Shown here: piece after piece, positions 9,955-18,800 of the stretch | How the letters are laid out: the number at the start of each line of letters is the position of its first letter | How positions within the stretch are numbered: position 1 is the first letter of the stretch | NCBI GenBank assembly: GCA_044371425.1 | Contig: JBILTR010000010.1 | Location: 87,895 to 151,894, forward strand | Source: JBEISR01 sp044371425 | GTDB lineage: Bacteria; Planctomycetota; Planctomycetia; Pirellulales; Pirellulaceae | Direction: 5' to 3' | DNA: 64,000 nt | Made by a program: the position numbers and the translations under genes | The notes under the pieces: model-generated | Seen by the model: only the letters and a program-made list of their open reading frames with translations | The model's database searches: none | What the model was told of the DNA's origin: nothing

Positions 9955-10268
9955 GGTCGATTCCTGGGCGGTTCAAATCGTAGCCGCATGGGGCGGCGTC
10001 GGAACGCTGCAGGCGGCGTGAAGGGACGCATCCGGAGCAGCCGGTGATATCGCAGGGTCAGGTGGGATGGCTCAAGGCAGGGTTGCGGGATTGTGGTGAA
10101 CCCCGGTGGTCATCTTCGGTTCCAGTGGAGGGCAATTGCACGATCGATCCTGATTTTCAGGGGCTGAACTGCTAAGATAGTGTGGCACAGATGATTTTAT
10201 CCCACCAGCCTGATTGTCGTCGACAAGCGGCTGGTCGCTCGCCCTCCACCTTCCCACCGGATTGAATC
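9955..10268. other. Divergent intergenic region between two cytochrome cassettes
   Basis: This is 314 bases between the divergently transcribed DUF1592 (-) and DUF1549/1553 (+) genes, so it should hold both promoters. I see no convincing protein-coding frame or RNA. The only promoter-like string is TGCTAAGAT near 10170, shaped like an extended -10 for the plus-strand gene, without a clear -35. Confidence 0.4.
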
Positions 10269-13200
10269 ATGCATCGGCTGAGCCATCGCCATCTGAAAAA
10301 CCGATTGTGGCGGCACTTTTTCACCGACTCCGTAGTCTTGTTAGGGCTTTTGGGAAGCCTACTCCCGAGGCTGGCTCATGGTCAGGAGGGCTCGAAGTTT
10401 TCGCCAGAACAGCTGGAATTTTTCGAGCGGCAGGTTCGGCCGATTTTGGTGGAACGTTGCTACGAGTGCCACAGCGCGCAGTCGAAGCGGTTGGAGGGTG
10501 GGCTGCGACTGGACTACCGAGAGGGCCTGCTTGAGGGTGGCGATTCGGGGGCTTCGATCGATCCGGAGAATCCCGATGTCAGCGTTCTTCTGGACGCCAT
10601 CCACTACCGTGGGATGGAAATGCCGCCCGATGGAAAGCTGCCAGAGGCACAGATCGCTATCCTCGAAAAATGGGTCCACGACGGGGCGCCTTGGCCGGAT
10701 GAGCCGATTCCGGAAGCGGGGAAGGTGGCTGAGCCATTCGATATCGATGCGCGAATGGCACGGCACTGGACGTGGCGACCGATGCAGCGCTTGGCAACTC
10801 CTTGGAAAAGCGACGACCGCACCAGTCGAGAGCCTTGGGATGGTTGGATTCTGCAGGTCGTTCAGCGCGAGGGGCTGGCGATTGCTGGGGAGGCCCAGCC
10901 GTGGGAGGAACTGCGGCGTGTGACGCTGGACCTGACGGGGCTGCCCCCAACGCATGATGAGATCGAACAGTACATGGCCGATCCTCAGCCGGATCGATAC
11001 GAACGTCTAGTCGATCGCCTGCTGGCATCGCCGCAATTCGGTGTGCGATGGGGAAGGCATTGGCTGGATCTAGTCCGCTATGCAGAGTCGCGTGGGCATG
11101 AGTTCGATGAAGACACGCCGGGGGCGAGCGCGTATCGCGACTACGTCGTTCGGGCTTGGAATCTGGATCTGCCGTACGACCAGATGGTGATTGAGCATGT
11201 GGCGGGAGATTTGGTCGATCCGCCGCGCGTGCATCCGAAGACGGGTGGGAATGAATCGGTCATCGGGACGGGGTTTTGGCACCTAGGGGAATGGGTCCAC
11301 TCCCCAGTCGACACGCGCAAGGATCAGGCCGACCGGTTCGACAACATGCTGGATGTTTTTTCAAAAACGTTCATGGGATCCACCCTCGCCTGCGCACGAT
11401 GCCACGACCACAAATTCGATGCGATCAGCACCGAAGACTACTACGCCATGGTCGGTTATCTGCGCAGCAGTCACTACCGGATGGCCAGGTATGAGACGGA
11501 GCCGATGGAACGGCAGGCGATGGGTGACTTGGAGAAGTTGCGCAGGGAGTCGATGGGAGGCGTGCAGCACGCGATCGGGGACTGGCTGAACGCAGCGGTG
11601 TCGGGTCCCGATTCGGCCACTGCATGGTGGTCGCGTTGGCAGCAGGCTCAGCAGCACTCCCCCGCTTCCTCCCCAGCGGCTCAGCCGTTGCCTCTTCCCT
11701 CCGACGACGCACGGGTTCTCTGGGATGCCAGCCGCTTAGGGAAAACGGACTGGCGCGTCAGCGGACCGGTTTATGGTCCATCGCCAATCCATCGGGGAGA
11801 TATCCGCAGGGAGTTGCGAGAGGGAGTCGATCGGTTGGTGGTGGGACGGTTGGATGCGGTGTTCCGAGACAGCTTCTGGAATCCGATGCAGTCGATCGAT
11901 CCAGGTGTGAATCGAATGAATTCCTTCAACCAGGTGCAGGAAGCGGGAAAAACATTTCTGACACCCGAAGTCACCCTGGACGCTCCCCAGGTCTCCTATC
12001 TGATTCGCGGGTCCTTGCGGGTCTATGCGGCGGTCGATTCCCACCGGTTGATCGCTGGACCTTTGCATCGAGAGTTGCTGGCGGAATTTCGCGACCCGAA
12101 GGCCGAAGGCTATCGCTGGGTGACGCAAGGTTTGGGGCGTTACGTCGGCAGCCGTGTTCATTTCGAGTTCATGCCGCTCGATGGCGACCCACTGGAAGTG
12201 GTTCAGGTAGTGGTGGGAGCCGCCCCCACGATGGCGCCTGGTGGCGGTCCCGCCGACGCCGAAGCGCTGATGTCCAAGCTGCGGCAGGCAGTCCAAAGTT
12301 TTGCGTCGATCGATGCGCTAGCGAGTCAATCGGTCGAGGATTCGCTTTGGGTCCAGTGGATGATCGATCAACGAACCAAGGAAGGGGGCGTGGCGGACGA
12401 TCAATGGAAAATGGTGGAAGATGCAAGAGCTGCAGTGGGGAAGGCCGAGCAGCAAGTGGCACAAGGGGTGCGGTTTGATTCCCGTGTCTGCATGGCGATG
12501 ATCGATGGCAGCGGGGAAGACGATTTCCTTCTGGTGCGCGGTAGCTCCAGCAACCGAGGCAGCCAGGTTCCCCGTCGACCACTTTCGGCCGTGACGCGAT
12601 TTTTCCAGCAGCAGGGGCTGGCCACAGCGGATGCGTCGGGCTCTGAGGACCAAACTTTGGTGCGTTCGCCGGAACGGCAAGATCGATCCACATCGCAATT
12701 TGTTTCCACCGTGTTGCGATCGGCGGAACCGACCGGTGCGGTCGACCAAGAATTGGGGAGTGGGCGACTGAAGTTGGCAAATCAGTTGGTCCACCCCAAA
12801 CATCCTTTGACGGCCCGCGTCATCGTCAACCGACTCTGGCATCATCTGACAGGCCGAGGCATTGTGCCGACGGTCGACGATTTTGGACTGCTGGGGATGG
12901 AACCAACGCACCCGGAACTGCTAGATCAGATGGCGTTGCAGTTGATCGAAGACCAGTGGTCATTGAAGCTGGCGATTCGGCGGGTCGTAATGGCTCATGC
13001 GTATCGAATGAGCTCACGTGGCCAGGAGGGGTCGGTTGAGAAGGATCCTGGGAACCAGTGGTTTAGTCGGGCGCGGGTGAGGAGGCTGGAGGCGGAGTCG
13101 GTGCGCGATAGCCTGCTGTCGCTAAGTGGACTGCTGGATCGATCGCTGGAGGGTCCGAGCGTACCGGTGCACTTGACCGATTTTCTGCAGGGGAGAGGTC

Positions 13201-13622
13201 GGCCTGGACAGAGCGGTCCGATCGATGGAGCGGGTCGGCGGAGTCTGTATTTGGCGGTGCGTCGAAACTTTTTGATACCGATGATGACCACGTTCGATGC
13301 GCCGACTCCTTTCAGCAGCATGGGGCGGCGCAATGTATCGAACGTACCGGCGCAGTCGTTGATGCTGCTGAACGATCCGATGGTGCACGAGCTAGCCAAA
13401 AGGTGGTCGGAACAACTGTTGTTGGAACAATTATCCGATCGCCAACGATGGGAAAAGATGGCGACGGTCGCATTGACCAGGCCACCATCGGAGGGTGAGA
13501 CGGAAGCGGTGCTTCGCTTTCTTGACGCGCAGCGGAAGGCGGGCGACGTGGACGAAAAAGATCTATGGCAGCAGGTCGCTCACGTGCTATTCAACATGAA
13601 AGGCACTCTCTTCCGCTTCTGA
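10269..13622 (+). CDS. DUF1549/DUF1553 Planctomycete-type cytochrome c protein
   Basis: A 1117-residue exported protein with a hydrophobic leader at about residues 20-38. It has a PSC1-type cytochrome domain with CYECH at 64-68 and 'GMEMPPDGKLPEAQIAILEKWVHDGAPWP'. DUF1549 follows ('RRVTLDLTGLPPTHDEIEQY', 'RWGRHWLDLVRYAESRG') with a second haem motif CARCH at 375-379. A long variable middle precedes a C-terminal DUF1553 ('HPKHPLTARVIVNRLWHHLTGRGIV', 'NVPAQSLMLLNDPMV'). This is the most typical planctomycete paralogue family. The DUF1501 partner gene follows about 600 bases downstream on the same strand. It is probably periplasmic and membrane-associated; no substrate can be assigned. Confidence 0.92.
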   Translation: MHRLSHRHLKNRLWRHFFTDSVVLLGLLGSLLPRLAHGQEGSKFSPEQLEFFERQVRPILVERCYECHSAQSKRLEGGLRLDYREGLLEGGDSGASIDPENPDVSVLLDAIHYRGMEMPPDGKLPEAQIAILEKWVHDGAPWPDEPIPEAGKVAEPFDIDARMARHWTWRPMQRLATPWKSDDRTSREPWDGWILQVVQREGLAIAGEAQPWEELRRVTLDLTGLPPTHDEIEQYMADPQPDRYERLVDRLLASPQFGVRWGRHWLDLVRYAESRGHEFDEDTPGASAYRDYVVRAWNLDLPYDQMVIEHVAGDLVDPPRVHPKTGGNESVIGTGFWHLGEWVHSPVDTRKDQADRFDNMLDVFSKTFMGSTLACARCHDHKFDAISTEDYYAMVGYLRSSHYRMARYETEPMERQAMGDLEKLRRESMGGVQHAIGDWLNAAVSGPDSATAWWSRWQQAQQHSPASSPAAQPLPLPSDDARVLWDASRLGKTDWRVSGPVYGPSPIHRGDIRRELREGVDRLVVGRLDAVFRDSFWNPMQSIDPGVNRMNSFNQVQEAGKTFLTPEVTLDAPQVSYLIRGSLRVYAAVDSHRLIAGPLHRELLAEFRDPKAEGYRWVTQGLGRYVGSRVHFEFMPLDGDPLEVVQVVVGAAPTMAPGGGPADAEALMSKLRQAVQSFASIDALASQSVEDSLWVQWMIDQRTKEGGVADDQWKMVEDARAAVGKAEQQVAQGVRFDSRVCMAMIDGSGEDDFLLVRGSSSNRGSQVPRRPLSAVTRFFQQQGLATADASGSEDQTLVRSPERQDRSTSQFVSTVLRSAEPTGAVDQELGSGRLKLANQLVHPKHPLTARVIVNRLWHHLTGRGIVPTVDDFGLLGMEPTHPELLDQMALQLIEDQWSLKLAIRRVVMAHAYRMSSRGQEGSVEKDPGNQWFSRARVRRLEAESVRDSLLSLSGLLDRSLEGPSVPVHLTDFLQGRGRPGQSGPIDGAGRRSLYLAVRRNFLIPMMTTFDAPTPFSSMGRRNVSNVPAQSLMLLNDPMVHELAKRWSEQLLLEQLSDRQRWEKMATVALTRPPSEGETEAVLRFLDAQRKAGDVDEKDLWQQVAHVLFNMKGTLFRF

Positions 13623-14226
13623 TCGCTTCCTGATCTCGCTTGCATCAGCGGCATCTCACTTTCACTCGTGCTCGTGCTCGTGCTCGTCAACAATCATCGG
13701 TTCTGGTGTCTGTTCGCAGTAGATCCGATGTGGCCAGGGAGCACAGCTAGAGATCGCTCCCAGGGATCTCCATAGACCTCATCGAACCAACGCTCACACA
13801 CCCCACCGAAGTCCACTTTTCGGCGTACCGCTCGTTCGAATCTGTCGGGGATCTCACGGAGGCACGGAGAAGCATGTGGGCGAGTTCTGTCAGATGAATC
13901 GAACCCAAGGGGCTGGGCTCTTCGATTGGTGCAATGGACCGGACCCTTTTGGCACACTCCAGTGGCAAAGTGCATTTGTAAGTTCCCAGTCGCGTTTTGG
14001 TGGTACATGAATTCGCCGTCCGCGGAACATCCTGGAGTGTCTTTGCTGGAAGTGGCGGATTCGTTGCTAGGGGACGGCTTCCCAGAGGGACTGCTTTCTT
14101 CGGAGTGTTTTTTGCTCGGGAATTTCAGGGCGGGAGACGTTACAATCCAAGGTGTTGGTCGGGCTTGAGGGATGAGCGGGGATGACGATGGGTCATCGTT
14201 GAACGGGGAACTGGAGATCATTCGGG
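13623..14226. other. 600-base gap with one doubtful minus-strand frame
   Basis: Between the DUF1553 and DUF1501 genes there is no confident gene. A short CTCGTG hexamer repeat (nearly four copies) sits at 13665-13688. A minus-strand open frame (about 13694-14353) has protein-like stretches ('CLREIPDRFERAVRRKVDFGGVCERWFDEVYGDPW') but no recognisable family, and its 5' end runs antisense into the DUF1501 gene. It could be a short orphan gene or a gene remnant. A TACAAT string at 14141-14146 is a possible -10 for DUF1501. Confidence 0.35.
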
Positions 14227-15609
14227 ATGTGGAATCGCAGGCAGTGGCTTCAAAGAAGCGCCCAGGGAATCGGGTGGCTGGCGCTGGCGGATTTGATGCA
14301 GCGCGAGGCGCTGGGGGGAGCCAAATCAGGGATCCACCATCCAGCCACCGCAACCAACGTCATCTTCCTCTACATGGATGGCGGCCCCTCGCAAGTCGAT
14401 ACCTTCGATCCCAAACCATTGCTGGATCGCTACCACGGCGAAGATCCCGCAGGACTCTTCCAAGTCTCCCCAACGCAGTTCAACAACAATGGAAAAATTC
14501 TGAAAAGCCCCTGGAAGTTCCAGCAATTCGGCGAAAGCGGAATCCCGGTGAGCGATCTGTTTCCGAATATCGCTAAGCATGTCGATCAAATGGCCGTCGT
14601 TAGGTCGATGACCTCCGACTTCCCCGAACATACCTTCGCCAATTACTTTCTTCATACCGGATCGGGGCTACAGGGCCGTCCCAGCATGGGTGCCTGGGTC
14701 ACCTACGGTCTGGGCAGTCCATGTGAAGATCTCCCAGGCTTCGTTGCGATCAACGGTGGTCTCATCCCCCCCGGTGGACTCGACTGCTTTGGCAATGGTT
14801 TCCTGCCTGCCACCTTTCAGGGTTCCTTGATCCGGCCACAAGGATCGGCGCTGGCCAATGTTCAACCAGTGGAGAAGGAACTCAAGCGGCAGGAAGAAAA
14901 AAGGAGCCTCCTGGAATCGTTGGACAACATGACGCTGGAACGGTTGGGACAAGAGGATGCCATTGAGTCGGCAATCGCCAACTACGAGCTGGCATTTCGG
15001 ATGCAGAAGGCGATCCCGGAATTGTGCCGGCTGGAAGACGAATCGGCGGCGACTCAGGAAGCTTACGGTTTGCAGCATTCCTTTGAGCCAACCAGGACCT
15101 TTGGCAGGGAATGCTTGCTGGCGAGGCGGTTGGTCGAGCGGGGGGTGCGGTTTATTGAGCTGACGTGTCCGAATGTGGGCCACGATCGTTGGGATCAGCA
15201 CTCGGGGTTGGTCGATGGCCACAACAAGAACGCGATGGCAGTCGACCAGCCGATCGGGGCGCTACTTGGAGATCTGCAGCAGCGAGGTCTTCTGGAGACG
15301 ACGCTGGTGATCTGGGCCGGTGAGTTTGGCCGGACCCCGTTCGCTCAGGGTGCCGACGGACGAGACCACAATCCATTCGGATTTACCATCTGGATGGCTG
15401 GTGGTGGGATTCGGGGTGGCACCGTCTACGGTGCAACCGATGAGTTCGGTTATCGAGCGATTGAAGGGCGGCTGGAGATTCATGATCTTCATGCGACCAT
15501 GCTTCATCTGCTTGGAGTCGATCACACCCGATCGACTTTTCGTTTCGGCGGCCGCGACATGAGGTTGACCGACGTCCATGGAAAGGTGGTCCGGGAAATC
15601 ATCGCTTGA
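14227..15609 (+). CDS. DUF1501 domain-containing protein
   Basis: A 460-residue protein with a leader ('RRQWLQRSAQGIGWLALADLM') resembling the twin-arginine-type leaders of this family. Diagnostic DUF1501 strings follow: 'NVIFLYMDGGPSQVDTFDPKP', 'HTGSGLQGRPSMGAWVTYGLG', 'GVRFIELTCPNVGHDRWDQHSGL' and 'VIWAGEFGRTPFAQGADGRDHNPFGFTIWMAGGGIRGG'. The fold is alkaline-phosphatase/sulfatase-like, and the conserved Asp, His and Glu positions are visible in these strings. The gene is the standard partner of the upstream DUF1549/1553 cytochrome. The two genes are separated by an unusually long 600-base gap, so an own promoter is possible. Function is unknown. Confidence 0.92.
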   Translation: MWNRRQWLQRSAQGIGWLALADLMQREALGGAKSGIHHPATATNVIFLYMDGGPSQVDTFDPKPLLDRYHGEDPAGLFQVSPTQFNNNGKILKSPWKFQQFGESGIPVSDLFPNIAKHVDQMAVVRSMTSDFPEHTFANYFLHTGSGLQGRPSMGAWVTYGLGSPCEDLPGFVAINGGLIPPGGLDCFGNGFLPATFQGSLIRPQGSALANVQPVEKELKRQEEKRSLLESLDNMTLERLGQEDAIESAIANYELAFRMQKAIPELCRLEDESAATQEAYGLQHSFEPTRTFGRECLLARRLVERGVRFIELTCPNVGHDRWDQHSGLVDGHNKNAMAVDQPIGALLGDLQQRGLLETTLVIWAGEFGRTPFAQGADGRDHNPFGFTIWMAGGGIRGGTVYGATDEFGYRAIEGRLEIHDLHATMLHLLGVDHTRSTFRFGGRDMRLTDVHGKVVREIIA

Positions 15610-15689
15610 CCGATGATCGAGGGGCGGAACATGCTTCTTTAGCTGTTGATACTGTGGCCCCCTCCCCGCTTCGTCGTTCCTCCTCAGCT

Positions 15690-15708
15690 ACCCTCCCTGA
15701 GGGAGGGT
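15690..15708. terminator. GC-rich hairpin between convergent genes
   Basis: A perfect inverted repeat with 8-base arms and a 3-base loop (ACCCTCCC TGA GGGAGGGT) lies in the 192-base gap between the convergent DUF1501 (+) and helicase (-) genes. No clean T-run follows on either strand, so intrinsic termination is only suggested by position and symmetry. Confidence 0.4.
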
Positions 15709-15801
15709 GAAAAACAAAGCTTGTACTTGCTGGTGCTATGTAAAAAAAGAGTTCACCATCCCTGGTGCCATGTCGAAACCAGAGATCGTATCGACCAAGT
15801 C

Positions 15802-18800
15802 TCAAGTGGGCTGACTTGCAACGACTTCGGCCAGTGTGCGACGCAGTCGCTCTTCTTCGCCAGCTTGATTCAAAAACCACTCCGTCGACCAAATGCGATA
15901 CAGGTTCCAGCCCCGCGCCCGGATGATCTCCTCTCGCAGGCGGTCGCGATCGCGCGCCGACTTGGAAGAATGGTAGGTCGCGCCATCGCATTCAATCCCC
16001 AGCAAAAAACTGCGATCCCCTTCGCGGCGGCGAACTCCGATGTCGATGAAGTAACCGGCCACACCCACCTGGAACACCGGTTCCAATCCAGTCGTCGCGA
16101 TGACGCGCGCCACCGACTCCTCGAACGGCGATCCTGGTTCGCGCCCCGATTCACTGCCGGCTTCGCGCACCTTCCCTTCGATGCAGTATTCCAGGAAGGC
16201 TCGATAGGCATTGATCCCGCGACTCTTGTCGGGGCCGGAGTGAATATCGTGAGGATGCAACGACGAGAAAACCTCCATCCGTTTTCGCGATCGAGTGACC
16301 AGGACATTCAGTCGACGCCAGCCCATGGCCGAATTGATCGGTCCAAAGCGTTGGAAAACCTTGCCTGACTTCGGATCGGGGCCATAGGTATAGGAGATGA
16401 AGATCACATCTCGCTCGTCCCCCTGAATATTCTCCAAGTTCTTGATGAATAGACCATCGTCCCCTTCCCGAAGCTGGTTGATCCGCTGCGCAAGGTGGGG
16501 GTCTTTGGAACAAGCTTTGTCCAGTAGGCCATCGATCAACTCCGACTGTTTTTGGTTGAATGCAGCGACCCCCAGCGACAGCTCCGGCTGCTCCATCGCA
16601 TGTTTGCAGATCCGGTCAACGATCGCCTGCGCCTCCACCAGATTCTCACCTTGGATGCACGAAGCATTCTCGACGTGATGGTGGAATACACCGTAGCCAT
16701 CCTGGAGGGATTTGGGTGACGGGAAGATGACGAGATCTTCATCGTAGAAGGAGGTGTTGGAGAATTGGATTAAGCTTTCGTGCTGGCTGCGATAATGCCA
16801 ACGCAGTCTTCGATAGGGTTGGAAGGAACGCTGAGCGACCTCCAAAATCGACTCGGCGTTATCCATCTGGGTGGCTTCGTCATCCTCCAGGTCGTCTTCG
16901 ATTTTGTCGAAGAAGCTGGTGGGAGGCAATTGTTTGGGGTCACCCACGACCACCAATTGACGGGCTCGCAGAATCGCCCCCATCGCATCTTCCGGACGGA
17001 TCTGGGAGGCTTCGTCCATGACGACCAGATCGAACTGAAGGGACTGTGCTGGCAGATACTTGGCTAGCGACAGGGGGCTCATCAAAAAGCACGGCTTCAA
17101 TCCCTGCAGTGCATTTCCGGCGCGTTGGACCAAGTCGCGAATGCGGCAATGGCGTTTCTTTTTGTTGACCTCGTGGCGGATTAGCGCCAGTTCGGTGTAC
17201 TCCCCTACCCTTCCCTTGGCATTGCCTTCCGGAATGGTGCGGAGGTGTGCTGCACGAGCGATCCCGATCGATTTGGCTTCACGCACCAGTCGGTCCAGTC
17301 GCTGGAAATTGCGGCGCAGATCTTCCATTTCCAGCGCGGTGAAATTGGTGCCGATGCCAGATTCGCGAAGCGCCCGTTCGGCCACCTCCGAAAGGCAGGT
17401 TGCCTGATAGCAAAGGCTCAGTTGATGTTCGGCGATGCGGTCGGTGCTGGCCGCCAGCGCAAAGGCCTCCACACCAGACCTTCGGCAGCGCTGGAATGTT
17501 CTGCAGAAGGCAAGCCAATCAGGGAGCCTCTGCCGCTCACCCTTCACCCCATCTAGCATCGCGACGAACCCAATCCGTGGTGAACCATCGGCTTGTCTGC
17601 TTGCCATCCAATAAGGCTCGCGCGCTTCCAGGGGGACGATCTCCAGCAGCCTCTGCTCCCACTGTTGCCTCAGCAGTGGGTCATTTTGGGCAGCATCGGC
17701 GAGCGTCGTCATCATCGGTGCCATGCCTGTGCGATCGATTTGCGTGAGCAGTTCATTGCTCAAGCCTGCGGTTCGAGCCTTTTGAAGCCACAAGAAAAAC
17801 TGCGCGTCGTCAAAAACAGCCTCATCCATCGCTTGCATGAAGCTTGCAAGGATCCCCGGCTGCTGCCGTTTTTCCGTCAGTTGCTGGTCGGCAGCAAGCC
17901 ACTTTTGGGCAATCTGGATGGTGGCCGCTAAATCCTCCAGACGACTTTGAGCACCGCTGCGTAATTGGCGTCCCCAGTCGACCAACATCTTCAGGTGCTG
18001 CAAATGCTCATTCAGCAACTGATCCAGTTCCTCGAATGTTTTTCCGCGCGCATCGGTGGGGGAGAAGCCCAGCACCTTTGCAGCCGACGCTAGGAACTGG
18101 CCTTCCAATTCCTGTAGTTCCTGGCGGACGTCCAGAGCAGGATGGTTGCGCATCAAACCATCGCGCTGAGAAAGAAGATCGTTGATGCGACGCGCATCAA
18201 GTCCCTGGCGCCGCGCCGTGTGTAGCCAATCCCAGTAGCTTTTGATCGCCGTCCAATTGGAGGATCGTTCCTGGAAGTGATCCCCCAGCAACTTGGCAAG
18301 CTGCGGGTCTCCTTCCAGCTGTCGGGATCGCGTGAGGAAGTTTTCCAGGCGCTTCAGCGATTCGACTTTCTGCTGCAATCGGAAGCTTCGCGGGAAAGTG
18401 CTGAATGCTTGGAGTTCTTTGGAGACCGCGCGAAACTCTCCGCTCAACCAACGCATCCAGGAGTTTCCATGATGCTGAAACTTCTTGATGAGAAATCCGA
18501 GTCGATCGGTTGGGGGAGCCGATGGCAGATGAAAAAGGTCCTTCAGCGACGCTTCTTCCTCCTGCAGCGTGCTGGCCAGCTTCATCGACTCAATGACCAG
18601 CTTTCGCGAGGCATCGGAGAACCAGGAAGTTGGGATGGAGGTCAATCCTTCGATGGCGGAATGTTCGATCAGGCGTAGCGTCTGCTGTGCGTGTTCGACA
18701 TCTTCCAGTCGTACGGCGGCACCAAATCCAACGGCCTTCAGTCCGTCGGATCGCTGGCGGAGTTTGTTCAGAAGGGTGAGCGTCTGATCGATCCATGCGA

